Positions 50,942 through 59,645 of a stretch of 64,000 nucleotides of DNA are shown here, piece by piece. Location of the stretch: the NCBI GenBank assembly GCA_046349315.1, contig JAXMCQ010000012.1, positions 98,856 to 162,855 on the forward strand, read 5' to 3'. This stretch comes from JAEUMG01 sp046349315 (GTDB lineage Bacteria; Pseudomonadota; Alphaproteobacteria; Rhizobiales; Aestuariivirgaceae). The stretch's first letter is position 1. Each line of letters opens with the position of its first letter. Under the pieces are notes generated by a model. It searched no databases and was not told the origin of the DNA. It saw only the letters and a list, made by a program, of their open reading frames with translations. Both the position numbers and the translations under genes were made by a program.

Positions 50942-52267
50942 TCATTGCCCATCCCTCGCCAGGAAATCATCGAGGAGGCCCGAATCGTCGGCAAGGTCGA
51001 GGAAGGACCAGCGATTCCGGACATCGCGGGCATATTTCATGGCGTCACGCCAGACTTTGCGCGGTAGGCCCATTTCGGTCGCGGTGGTCGGCGCGCCGGC
51101 TTTCTTCAGGGCTGCCTCCATGTCGGCAACCGGCAGGGCGAAGGCCTGAAGCTCGGCGCGCAATTCCGGCCAGAGCCTTGCCAGCTTTTCGTTGAAAGCG
51201 GCAGCGCCAGCCGCATCGAGCGCTTTCTTACGCGCCTCGGTGTAGCAGATGATGCCAAGATCGGTGCCATAGCGGTCGATGAAGTCTTCCTGGGAGATCA
51301 CCGTGGGCTTGGCCCGCGGCGGTTTGGCATTGGAGATAATCTCGTTCTGAAGTCGCGCCATGGCGAGCGAGGCAACGCCCACCTGCTGGCCATGGGTGGT
51401 GCCGGGATGGGCGGGGCCTGCAAACATGTCGATCCAGTGCGAGACCTGATGCTCGCCCATCGATCCATGATTCGAGACATTGGTGAAGCACACGCCGAGC
51501 CCGGCGAGGGTCAGAAGGCGTTGCAATGAGCCGACAGCATTGAGATCATGCTTGCCGATACCCTCTGCCGCGGCAATCGTTGGCGCCTCTTCGGCAATCT
51601 GCAAGGCGTAGGGCGTTGAGGAGTAGAAAGTGCCGAAGAGGCGATGCGAGGCCCACCAGTCGATCTGCGCGGTCGGCCGGCAGAGACTGTCGCCGAGGCC
51701 TGCGGCGGAAAGCCAGCTTGGCGCCGCGGCGGATACCTTGAGGTCGAGGAAAATGCCGCGCGGCGCATGCGCCGGCAATGACGTCTTGTAGCCATTGGCG
51801 AGCGTTACCGAGGCAGTCGAGGCGGCGTAGCCATTCATCGAGGCGGCGGTGCCGAAGGTCGCGAAGGGGCGACCATCGAGAAAGGTTGCGTATTTGCAGC
51901 TATCGGACAAGGTTCCGGAGCCGACAGCTACGACCGCGTCGGCATGGCGGGTGCGCTCGCGGATGACGGCGATCGTCGGTTCGTTGCATTCGATGTCGCC
52001 GGGAAGAATGATTTCGTCGATAGTGCCGAGCCCCTTCAAGGATTTCGCGACGCGACGTCCCAAGGCCTCCTGCGTGTTGACGTCGGACACGACAGCGAGA
52101 CGCTTGCCCAGTTTCAGGGGCGCGACCATGTCAGCATCGCCGCCATCGAGGGATTCTGCGAGAAATATCGTCTCGAAAGGGACCTTGGCAGGCTTGCCGG
52201 TCGCGGGGTCCGTCCAGCGGCCCTTGACCACATCTTCGATCACGGCGTTCCAGTCGCGCTCAGGCAT
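50942..52267 (-). CDS. sn-glycerol-1-phosphate dehydrogenase-like iron-containing dehydrogenase (AraM/EgsA type)
   Basis: A 441-residue Fe-ADH fold protein. NAD site VAVGSGTLSDSCKY, then AASMNGYAASTASVTL; metal ligands are in NHGSMGEHQVSHWID and HPGTTHGQQVGVASL. It groups by pattern with AraM/EgsA, which reduce dihydroxyacetone phosphate to sn-glycerol-1-phosphate. The ATG at 52267 overlaps the kinase end by eight bases. In this sugar operon the true substrate may be a longer polyol phosphate. Confidence 0.83.
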   Translation of the reverse strand: MPERDWNAVIEDVVKGRWTDPATGKPAKVPFETIFLAESLDGGDADMVAPLKLGKRLAVVSDVNTQEALGRRVAKSLKGLGTIDEIILPGDIECNEPTIAVIRERTRHADAVVAVGSGTLSDSCKYATFLDGRPFATFGTAASMNGYAASTASVTLANGYKTSLPAHAPRGIFLDLKVSAAAPSWLSAAGLGDSLCRPTAQIDWWASHRLFGTFYSSTPYALQIAEEAPTIAAAEGIGKHDLNAVGSLQRLLTLAGLGVCFTNVSNHGSMGEHQVSHWIDMFAGPAHPGTTHGQQVGVASLAMARLQNEIISNAKPPRAKPTVISQEDFIDRYGTDLGIICYTEARKKALDAAGAAAFNEKLARLWPELRAELQAFALPVADMEAALKKAGAPTTATEMGLPRKVWRDAMKYARDVRNRWSFLDLADDSGLLDDFLARDGQ

Positions 52268-53789
52268 TGCGTTCACTCTGTGCAAATTGGGCGAGCCGTG
52301 CATTCCAGGTGCTCATCGTCGGCCACAGGTCGCGATAGATGGCGAGAAGTTGCTGATAGCGCGCTTGGGCCATGGGTTCGGGATTGAAGGTTTTAACCGG
52401 TTTCGCCGCCATGGCGGCGGCCGCATCATTGATCGACGCATACCAGCCGGCTCCCGCTGCGGCCGCGACGGCGGCACCGAGTGAGGAGGCTTCGACGGTG
52501 GCCGAGCGATGCACGGCGCGACCGGTGCAATCGGCAAGAATCTGACACCAGAGATCGGAGGCGGCGCCACCGCCGATCGCCACGAATTCCTCGATCGGCG
52601 AGCCGGTCGCGGCGATGCGATCGCTGACGATCGTCTGTTCGAGAGCGACACCTTCGAGCAGGGCACGATAGACATGACCGCGTCGGTGTGACGAAGTGAG
52701 GCCGGCGATGATGCCGCGGGCATTCGAATCCCACCAGGGCGTCATGCAGCCCGACCAGTAAGGCACGACGACGAGTCCGCTCGATCCGACCGGGATGGCC
52801 GACGCTTCGGCCTCGAGGCGATTGAGCATGGCGATGGTTTCGCCGGGCGGTGTGGCGAAGAGTTCCTGCATCATCCAGTTGACGAGGAAGGAGCCGGTGC
52901 GGATGCAGCTCTCGTAGATATAACCACCGTCGCCGACCGCGATCAGCGTGCGGAAGGCACGGTCATGCGCGTAGGATTTGGCGTAATTTCCCGAGACGAT
53001 CGCGGTGCCGAGATTCACGTAAGCCCGCGCTGGAGCATAGACGTCGACGCCAGCGCCCGCACATTGGCCATCGCCGCCACCGGCGATGACAGGCGTTCCA
53101 GCTTTCAGTCCGGTTTCGGTCGCGCCATCGCGTGAAACGGTGCCGATCCTGTGGCCCGGTGCCACGAGGCGCGGCAATTTGCTGCGATCGAGGCCGACCG
53201 TCTTCAGAAGATCGTCGGACCAATCAATGCGGGCAAGATCGAGAAAGCCCATGGGATCAGCGGAGGCGGTCGATGTCGCCCATTCGCCGGTGAGTTTGTG
53301 AACGAGATAGCCATGCACTTCGCTGGTCATCGCCGTCTTCGACCAGATGTCAGGCATGTGATGCTGAAACCAGCGGCAGCGATAAATACATGGTGTCATG
53401 TCCGGCGGCTTGCCGGAAATGCGATGCAATGTTCCTTCGCCGAGCTCGCTGTTCAGTTCCTCGACCTGTTGCGCCGCGCGCTCATCAAGCCAGGTCGTAC
53501 CCTGGCGCAAGGGGCGGTTGTCGTTATCGAATTGCGCGAAAGTCTCGCGCTGGTTGGAAATGGCAAGACCTGCAACGCGCGATGGATCGATTTTTTGCGT
53601 GAGCTGCCGCAAGGCGGTGGCGCAAGACGTCCACCAGTCCTCGACGTCCTGCTCGAACCAGCCGGGGCGCGGATTGGCGAGCGTGATCGAAGCACGGCCT
53701 TCGCTCACGGCGCGGCCATCGGAGGTCCAGGCGATCGCCTTGCACGCGGTGGTCGATGAGTCGATGCCGATGACGAGATCGCCGGTCAT
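52260..53789 (-). CDS. FGGY-family carbohydrate kinase (first of the operon)
   Basis: A 509-residue FGGY kinase, normal length. The motif IGIDSSTTACKAIAW is at the N-terminus, RPGWFEQDVEDWW and AGLAISNQRETFAQFD follow, then GGGDGQCAGAGVDV and the C-terminal AIGGGAASDLWCQILADCTGR. It resembles xylulokinase-like kinases, but the substrate is unclear. It lies directly after the binding-protein gene. Confidence 0.9.
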   Translation of the reverse strand: MTGDLVIGIDSSTTACKAIAWTSDGRAVSEGRASITLANPRPGWFEQDVEDWWTSCATALRQLTQKIDPSRVAGLAISNQRETFAQFDNDNRPLRQGTTWLDERAAQQVEELNSELGEGTLHRISGKPPDMTPCIYRCRWFQHHMPDIWSKTAMTSEVHGYLVHKLTGEWATSTASADPMGFLDLARIDWSDDLLKTVGLDRSKLPRLVAPGHRIGTVSRDGATETGLKAGTPVIAGGGDGQCAGAGVDVYAPARAYVNLGTAIVSGNYAKSYAHDRAFRTLIAVGDGGYIYESCIRTGSFLVNWMMQELFATPPGETIAMLNRLEAEASAIPVGSSGLVVVPYWSGCMTPWWDSNARGIIAGLTSSHRRGHVYRALLEGVALEQTIVSDRIAATGSPIEEFVAIGGGAASDLWCQILADCTGRAVHRSATVEASSLGAAVAAAAGAGWYASINDAAAAMAAKPVKTFNPEPMAQARYQQLLAIYRDLWPTMSTWNARLAQFAQSERNA

Positions 53790-53852
53790 GTATCCAAATG
53801 AAGAAAATTCGGAGGCAGCCGTGACGCTGCCTCCGTCTGTTTCAGGGAGATA

Positions 53853-55370
53853 TTAGAGGCCAGCGTCTGCGACGGCCTTGTCGATGAGGCTTGCGACGTT
53901 GTCCATGCACTTCTTGGCATCGCCGCCGTAATCCTGGCCAGTGAGCAACTTGCCCAATTCGACCGGAATTTCGTTGTTGGAGAAGCCAGCCCAGAGCGGC
54001 ATGTCGGGCTCGGAAGCCATGACATTGTCGATGGTCCACTTCACCGTTTCGAGATGGCGCGTGGTGCCCGGGCCGACGACGGCCTTGGCCTTGACGCGCG
54101 GGTCGTCGAACGAGGAGATGCGCATCGGCGCGAAGCCGCCGAGCAAGGTGCAACGGGTCATGATCTCCTTCGAGCAAGCCCACTGCATGAAGATCCAGGC
54201 CGCGTCGAGGTTCTTGGAATACTTCGAGAGGCCCAGGATCGAGCCGCCCTGGTGCCCGACATTCGGAATCTCGCCGAAGCCGACATCATCGACTGAGCGG
54301 ATGCCGACATTGGACGAGATCGGATGCATCGGTTCCCACAGGCCCTTGACCTTGGAATCATCGGCATCGAGACCGGGGAAGAACTCGTCCCAGGAATTGA
54401 CGAGCGCGACCTGACCCGACTGCATCATCTGGAACTGTCCGTCCCAGGTCGAAGCCGTCGACTGCGGAGGCGCGTTCTTCAGCATCTCCTGATACCACTT
54501 CAGGCCGTTGATCGCCTGCTCGTCATTGCCCGTAAACTTCTTGTCGGCGCCGAAGATGCCGCCGCCGTGGCCCCAGACAGCTGCCGTCCAGTCGCATTCG
54601 AGCGAGTAGTGGCCCGACTTCGCCTGGAGGCCGGTGCCGAAAATCCCGTTGGCCTTTTCGGCTTCAGTGATCTGCTTCACCGCAGCAGTGAATTCATCGA
54701 AGGTGGTCGGCGGCTTGATGCCGAGTTTTTCGAGAATGTCCTTGCGATACATGGTGATGAAGATCGGAATGTCGAAGGGAATGCCGACCCACTTGCCGTC
54801 ATAGACGGCCAGACCCTTGACGAGCGGCGCCGAGAAGTCGTCGAAGTCGAAATTCGGCATCGCGAGGTCGGGCTTTTCCTTGTAGTAAGCGACAGGATCG
54901 ACCGTGTCGGGCGAGAAGGTCGCCGTCCAGGACTGGTCGAGGTAGTAGATGTCATAGGTGCCGAGCTGGCCCTGGACGTCCTGTGTCGCCTTGGCGAGAA
55001 CCTGCTCAAGCGGCACGATTTCGATTTCGACCTCAATGCCGGTCGGCTCGGTGAACTCGTTCTTGATCTGGTTGAGGACGACCGTCGGCGGGGTTGCTTC
55101 CGAGGTGTAGCGGACCTTTGAACCCTTGAACGGCGAGCCGACGTCCTTCAGCCACTTGGTCATCTCTTCCGGGGTCTGGGCTTCGGCCGAGCTGACGATA
55201 CCCTTGCCGCGCTGATGGCCGGTGCCGAGGAGTCCGGCATTGAAGGCCGAGAAGCCAACGCCGGCCAAGGCCATTTTGCGCAGGAAGTCGCGCTTGGAAA
55301 TACGCCGCGCGGCAAAATCGCGTGCCGTGTCAGCGATGAAGGTCTTCTTGTCATAGTCCTTAAAGCTCAT
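53853..55370 (-). CDS. Sugar ABC transporter substrate-binding protein, Tat-exported
   Basis: A 505-residue type-1 extracellular solute-binding protein, larger than the usual 420-430. A long N-terminal region leads to a twin-arginine signal (ARRISKRDFLRKMALAGVGF). The family patterns FDIPIFITMYRKDILEKLGI and EFFPGLDADDSKV are seen. Third gene of the polyol operon after the two permeases. Ligand unknown. Confidence 0.88.
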   Translation of the reverse strand: MSFKDYDKKTFIADTARDFAARRISKRDFLRKMALAGVGFSAFNAGLLGTGHQRGKGIVSSAEAQTPEEMTKWLKDVGSPFKGSKVRYTSEATPPTVVLNQIKNEFTEPTGIEVEIEIVPLEQVLAKATQDVQGQLGTYDIYYLDQSWTATFSPDTVDPVAYYKEKPDLAMPNFDFDDFSAPLVKGLAVYDGKWVGIPFDIPIFITMYRKDILEKLGIKPPTTFDEFTAAVKQITEAEKANGIFGTGLQAKSGHYSLECDWTAAVWGHGGGIFGADKKFTGNDEQAINGLKWYQEMLKNAPPQSTASTWDGQFQMMQSGQVALVNSWDEFFPGLDADDSKVKGLWEPMHPISSNVGIRSVDDVGFGEIPNVGHQGGSILGLSKYSKNLDAAWIFMQWACSKEIMTRCTLLGGFAPMRISSFDDPRVKAKAVVGPGTTRHLETVKWTIDNVMASEPDMPLWAGFSNNEIPVELGKLLTGQDYGGDAKKCMDNVASLIDKAVADAGL

Positions 55371-55413
55371 CGGTTTTCCTCCCTTGGGTTGAGCTTACGT
55401 CTTGCCTGCGGCC

Positions 55414-56322
55414 TTACTCCTTGAGTGATCCCAATGTGAGACCGCGGACGAGATGGCGTTGCACGAGCAGAATGAAAATGAAGCCTGGGATGATCGCGGC
55501 GGTGCCCAGCGCCGAGATAAAGCCCCATTCCGAGCCGGTGGAAGTTACAAATGTGGTGATCTTGACCGGCACTGTGCGGATGATGGTGGTGAGAAACAGC
55601 GAGAGAAGGAACTCCGTCCAGGCGAAGATGAAGCAGAGGACGGCGGCCGCGGCGATTCCACCCCGTACCATCGGCAGGACGATGCGGCGGAAGGTCTGCC
55701 AGCGTGTTGCACCGTCGATCATTGCCGCCTCGTCGACATCCTTCGGCACGTCGTCGAAGAAGGACTTCATCAGCAAGACGGCGATCGGCAAATTCATCAA
55801 TGCGTAGATCAGGATCAGCCCGACATAGCCCATGAAGAGATTGTCGGTGTCGCGCATGCCGGCGACCTTGTACATGAGCACCAAGGGCACGATGATCGCG
55901 ATCGGCGGCATGAAACGCTGGCCGAGAACCCAATTCAGGAAACCGTTTCGGCTCTTGAAGGTCATGCGCGACAGCGCATAGGCGGCAAGCACAGCGACGA
56001 CCATGGTGAGCGCCGTCGATCCGACCGAGATGATGATCGAATCGAGGATGGTCTGGCGGGAGTCGTAGGAACTGGTGCCCCCGACACCGAAGGTCGAGCC
56101 GCTTTCGATGGCGATCTCGGAGCGCGACCAGCCGAGGAGCACGACGGCATAGTTGATGAGCGTCGGCACGAAGTCGAAGACGACGACCTTGTCCTTGTTG
56201 AAGATCGCATACATCGGCTTGATCGAGGTCAGCGCCCACCAGAAAAGCGGGAACATGAAGATCGCCACCACAAGGACGGCGGCGATGTCGCGCAAGGTGC
56301 GATGGAAGAGCGATTGTTCCAT
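55414..56322 (-). CDS. MalG-type sugar ABC transporter permease
   Basis: A 302-residue permease with six transmembrane helices and the ATPase-coupling EAA motif DVDEAAMIDGATRWQTFRRIVLPM. The ATG at 56322 overlaps the stop of the MalF-type gene by one base. Together they form the membrane core of a sugar or polyol importer. Confidence 0.92.
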   Translation of the reverse strand: MEQSLFHRTLRDIAAVLVVAIFMFPLFWWALTSIKPMYAIFNKDKVVVFDFVPTLINYAVVLLGWSRSEIAIESGSTFGVGGTSSYDSRQTILDSIIISVGSTALTMVVAVLAAYALSRMTFKSRNGFLNWVLGQRFMPPIAIIVPLVLMYKVAGMRDTDNLFMGYVGLILIYALMNLPIAVLLMKSFFDDVPKDVDEAAMIDGATRWQTFRRIVLPMVRGGIAAAAVLCFIFAWTEFLLSLFLTTIIRTVPVKITTFVTSTGSEWGFISALGTAAIIPGFIFILLVQRHLVRGLTLGSLKE

Positions 56323-57236
56323 CAGAGCCGCACCCGGAAGATCTTCATGAAGATGGTTGAGACGACGATGACGACGGCGAGGGTGATCACCGAAAGCGTC
56401 GAGGCATAGGGGAAGTCGCCGTTGAAATAGATGCGGCCGGCATAGGAGGTCATGGTCTCGGTGGCGGTGCCCGGCCCCGAATCCGTCATCACCTTCACAT
56501 AGTCGAAGATGCGGAAGAGATCGATGCCGCGGATCAGGACCGCAATGGCGATGACTTTCGACATCATCGGCAAGGTGAGGCGGAAGAAGGCTTGCGTGGG
56601 ACTTGCGCCATCGATGGCCGCGGCCTCGAACGGTTCCTTCGGCAATGAGCGCAAGCCCGCCAGCATGATCAGCACCATGAAGGGCGTCCATTGCCAAATA
56701 TCGGCGAGCAAGACCCCGCCAAGCGCCGTCGAACTCGTTGCGAGAATCGGATATTGCGGCGACAGCAGTCCCAATGCGTAGAGCGAACGGCTCAACACGC
56801 CGAAGGAGCCGTCGAGCATGAGCAGGAACATCATGGCAGTGACCGCCGGCGGGACAACCAATGGCAAGGTCATCATGGCGCGCAACAGACCATAGCCGCG
56901 GCGGTCGGTATCGAGGAGGAGCGCGATGGCGAGGCCGAGGGTCAGCTGAATGACAAGTGCGAGGCCGGTATAGAGGAAGGTGTTGTAGAGCGCGTTCCAC
57001 ACGCGCTCGTCGCCGAAGGCCTTGAGCCAATTGGCACTGGGGTTCCACACGTCCTTGCGCAGGACCGGGTTACGCTTATGGAGCGAAAGCCAAATCGCAT
57101 AGACTGCGGGGTAGATGCCAAAGACCACCATCAAGGCGGTGGCGGGCAAGAGCCAGGGCAACGGATGTTCGGATGTAAACCACCGCGGCAGCCAAGCGCG
57201 GCCCGGCGTGGGCGCTTCATAGACCGCCGCAGTCAC
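56322..57236 (-). CDS. MalF-type sugar ABC transporter permease
   Basis: A 304-residue permease with about six hydrophobic segments and the EAA-type motif FEAAAIDGASPTQAFFRLTLPMM. It has a GTG start at 57236 preceded by AAAGG. It is the first gene of a ten-gene minus-strand operon running to the HAD phosphatase gene at 45578. It lacks the large MalF periplasmic loop, as do most alphaproteobacterial homologues. Confidence 0.92.
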   Translation of the reverse strand: MTAAVYEAPTPGRAWLPRWFTSEHPLPWLLPATALMVVFGIYPAVYAIWLSLHKRNPVLRKDVWNPSANWLKAFGDERVWNALYNTFLYTGLALVIQLTLGLAIALLLDTDRRGYGLLRAMMTLPLVVPPAVTAMMFLLMLDGSFGVLSRSLYALGLLSPQYPILATSSTALGGVLLADIWQWTPFMVLIMLAGLRSLPKEPFEAAAIDGASPTQAFFRLTLPMMSKVIAIAVLIRGIDLFRIFDYVKVMTDSGPGTATETMTSYAGRIYFNGDFPYASTLSVITLAVVIVVSTIFMKIFRVRL

Positions 57237-57292
57237 GCTAGCCGACCTTTACGAATGCGCAGCAAATCCCGCATGCTGACGCGTGCCTCCCA

Positions 57293-57341
57293 TTCGGCAA
57301 ACCAAAGTTTGAAATTTTGTAATCTTTGGCGAACAAAAGTT
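57293..57341 (-). promoter_or_regulatory. AT-rich regulatory region of the polyol operon
   Basis: The gap upstream of the operon is notably AT-rich and holds nested dyads: CAAAC-CAAA-GTTTG, CCAAAG-N16-CTTTGG and GAAC-AAAA-GTTC. It probably contains the promoter and an operator for the operon's SorC regulator; no clean -35/-10 was identified. Confidence 0.4.
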
Positions 57342-57365
57342 CCCGGCCAGATTATGGTGGCCGGG
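57342..57365 (-). terminator. Intrinsic terminator of fucA
   Basis: On the minus strand CCCGGCCA, loop CCATAATC, TGGCCGGG forms a perfect eight-bp stem, followed by AACTTTTGTTC. It lies 28 bases after the fucA stop codon, the right place and orientation for an intrinsic terminator insulating fucA from the polyol operon on the same strand. Confidence 0.7.
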
Positions 57366-57393
57366 ACTGGCTGTCAATCGGTCGCGTGCGCGA

Positions 57394-58146
57394 TCAGCTC
57401 TTGGCTTTCTTGCTCTTCTTCGTCGACCCCGCCTTTTTGCCCGACGCGTCGCGCCGCGTCGGTGGCAGAACCGCAACTGCTGTACCTTTTTCAAGCTCGT
57501 CGGTCTGCTTGCCGTAAGATTTGAAGCGGGCAAGTACGGTCTTCATCTGGGCATCATTGAGGATGATCGGCTTTCCGGCGAGCGATGCCGCCCAATATTG
57601 ATGGCAAAGCGTCTCGACCTCACCGGCACGCCATAGGGCCTTGTCGAGATCGGGACCAAAGGAAATCTGGCCATGATTGGCAAGTAGGCAGGCCATGCGG
57701 TTATCGAGCGCCGTGAGCATCGTGTCGCAAAGCGCCTGGGTTCCAAATTCCTCATAGGCCGAGACCCGCAAGGTGGGGCCGCCGGCGACGCCGATCATGT
57801 AATGGAAGGCCGGAATGTCCTTGCGCAAGCAGGCGAGTGCCGTCGCATAGATCGAATGGGTATGGACGATGGCGCCGGCTTCGGGCCGGGTCTTGAAAAT
57901 ATCGTGGTGCATGCGCCATTCGGTTGAGGGCAAATAGTCGCCGCGATAGCCGCCATCGAGATCCATCTCGACAACATGCTCGCGCTTCATCTTGTGATAG
58001 GGCACGCCCGATGCGGTCATCAGGAAGCCCTCGTCGGTGCGGACGCTGACATTGCCAGAGGTGCCCTGGTTGATGCCCATCGCATTCATCGCCAGGCAGG
58101 TCTCGATCACTTGGTCGCGCAAATCCGCGTATTTCATCTTCGCCAT
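57394..58146 (-). CDS. fucA: Class II aldolase (L-fuculose-phosphate aldolase type)
   Basis: A 250-residue class II aldolase/adducin protein. NQGTSGNVS (residues 26-34), catalytic E76 in STEWRMHH and zinc ligands H95, H97 (VHTHS) and H158 (ANHG) are all present. It would cleave a phosphorylated deoxy- or pentulose to glycolaldehyde- or lactaldehyde-type products. The ATG at 58146 follows AAGGAG, which lies in a 34-bp sequence repeated at 59538-59571. The C-terminus is a lysine/serine-rich tail. Divergent from the kinase across an inserted gene. Confidence 0.9.
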   Translation of the reverse strand: MAKMKYADLRDQVIETCLAMNAMGINQGTSGNVSVRTDEGFLMTASGVPYHKMKREHVVEMDLDGGYRGDYLPSTEWRMHHDIFKTRPEAGAIVHTHSIYATALACLRKDIPAFHYMIGVAGGPTLRVSAYEEFGTQALCDTMLTALDNRMACLLANHGQISFGPDLDKALWRAGEVETLCHQYWAASLAGKPIILNDAQMKTVLARFKSYGKQTDELEKGTAVAVLPPTRRDASGKKAGSTKKSKKAKS

Positions 58147-58147
58147 T

Positions 58148-58181
58148 GAATACTCCTTGTGCGGGCCGGAACCTACAACCC
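58148..58181. repeat. 34-bp direct repeat, left copy (fucA leader)
   Basis: This sequence begins one base from the fucA start codon and is identical over 34 bases to 59538-59571 (same orientation, 1390 bases away). Similarity continues for about 22 further bases with 15 matches. On the minus strand it contains the fucA ribosome site AAGGAG. Confidence 0.9.
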
Positions 58182-58297
58182 CCCGCCGCCGCGGTCTATC
58201 AAAAGGTGCTAGTCTGCTATAGACCTTGCGCGGCAAACTTTGCTCGGGATGCAATTTCCAATCATCACTGGCGTTGAACTCGGCTGATGACGACTCG

Positions 58298-59638
58298 ATG
58301 AGAAACATATTCGACCAATACTCCCAAAATGAAAATCGACTGAGCCACGCGTTGGCGTCTATCCTGCAATTGGATGTTGATTTACGCCGCAGCTTCATGA
58401 AGGAGTTCATCCCCGCCGAGGGCAGGCCAGATGCGAGCCGTGTCGGCGTCAGTGAACAGAGTTACCCCGGACAGCCGTCAATGGCCGAAGAAGAGGCCGA
58501 AAGGCGCGGACTTCCTGATATCTGGCTGTTCGAAGACCAAGGTTGGTGCGCAGTAATCGAATGCAAGATCACGGCACCGCTGCTGTCCGATCAAATCGTC
58601 AGACACTGTCGCTTGGCGCGGCGCCAAGACTTTAAGCTAATTGTCCCTGTCGCAATCTCCATACTTGAACCTGCGGATGCGCTTCCGTCTGATGTCATTC
58701 AAATACGATGGACGGACATCTATGTCTGGTTGAAGGCTCACGCTAGTCCGCGCAACTGGGCCGAACTGGCTGCACGGTATTTTGAAACTCTCGAGGTGCA
58801 AATGATTGAAAATGGGCAGTTGGACAGAGGGACACTTACGACCTTCAGCGGGTTTCCATTTGCGACTCTTGAAGACTATTCATACGGTGAAGCGAAGCGG
58901 GTGCTTCGACTGGCTTTGGACGAACTTGCTAAAGACAAGCGGCTGGAGAAGGAAATCGGCATCGATCCAATGATACCTGGTCGAGGTGCGATAAAGGGAA
59001 GAAACAGCGATAATGTCTGGGATGTTTTGCAGATCAAGGAAGCAAGCCGTGCCACGAACCATACATCTAATGTCCATCTCACGCTGAGCATCACGAGGCG
59101 CCATGTTGCTGCTTGGACGGTAGTGCCTTATGGACTCGATCCTAAAATACGCCAGAGCTTTGCGAAACTGAGCCTTGAGCAGTTCTTCGACCTGCTAGCA
59201 ACTTTATCAACTGCGATGGCGCCGATTCTTGCTATTGTCCCGCTAGCATCGCCAAGCATCATGGTCCTGCAACGCCGTTGGCTTTTTCGATCTAAGCCAC
59301 CGGTCACGGATTGTGAGCTGATTTTCGATATGCGAACTGCGCTCTCAGGGGGTGCCGTCAAGACGCAGCAGGAGTGGGCAAAGGCAGCGCACTCTGCCTT
59401 AACTGCACCGAAGTCCAACCTTGAAGTGCTGTTCGGTATTGTATTTCCATACGATCGTTGTCCTGAGATTAGGGATCAAAAAGCCGTTGACCTGATCTCA
59501 GCAAGCTGGCGTTCGTGCACGCCGATTTTCAACATCGGAATACTCCTTGTGCGGGCCGGAACCTACAACCCACAGGCTTTGCGGTCCATCAAGACTTCCG
59601 CCACTGCGGCGTTTCGTGCAAGCATGGCCCCAAAATGA
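58298..59638 (+). CDS. PD-(D/E)XK nuclease-like protein, inserted gene
   Basis: A 446-residue protein. The N-terminus has NENRLSHALASILQLD, a helical lead-in common in PD-(D/E)XK nucleases, then PDIWLF (D74) and VIECK (E88, K90), giving the full D-ExK catalytic set. The middle and C-terminal parts are unknown. The gene is clearly AT-richer than its neighbours and uses rarer codons (AAA, TTA, CTA, ATA, AGA). It sits between the divergent fucA and FGGY kinase, flanked by a 34-bp direct repeat; its last 33 residues (from G414) are encoded within and after the right repeat copy. A stand-alone defence nuclease is possible but unproven. Confidence 0.7.
   Translation: MRNIFDQYSQNENRLSHALASILQLDVDLRRSFMKEFIPAEGRPDASRVGVSEQSYPGQPSMAEEEAERRGLPDIWLFEDQGWCAVIECKITAPLLSDQIVRHCRLARRQDFKLIVPVAISILEPADALPSDVIQIRWTDIYVWLKAHASPRNWAELAARYFETLEVQMIENGQLDRGTLTTFSGFPFATLEDYSYGEAKRVLRLALDELAKDKRLEKEIGIDPMIPGRGAIKGRNSDNVWDVLQIKEASRATNHTSNVHLTLSITRRHVAAWTVVPYGLDPKIRQSFAKLSLEQFFDLLATLSTAMAPILAIVPLASPSIMVLQRRWLFRSKPPVTDCELIFDMRTALSGGAVKTQQEWAKAAHSALTAPKSNLEVLFGIVFPYDRCPEIRDQKAVDLISASWRSCTPIFNIGILLVRAGTYNPQALRSIKTSATAAFRASMAPK
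59538..59571. repeat. 34-bp direct repeat, right copy
   Basis: Identical to 58148-58181. Here it lies inside the 3' coding region of the nuclease-like gene, which reads through it as ILLVRAGTYNP. It sits 75 bases before the FGGY kinase start. Confidence 0.9.
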
Positions 59639-59645
59639 GGTGTAA

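Noticed and set aside
55453..56409. A 318-residue plus-strand frame opposite the MalG-type permease
   Set aside because: Antisense of a permease gene; very hydrophilic low-complexity translation.
58226..58297. Longer start for the nuclease-like gene at 58226
   Set aside because: The upstream 24 residues start at TTG without a ribosome site and do not look like the family lead-in; the ATG at 58298 is preferred.
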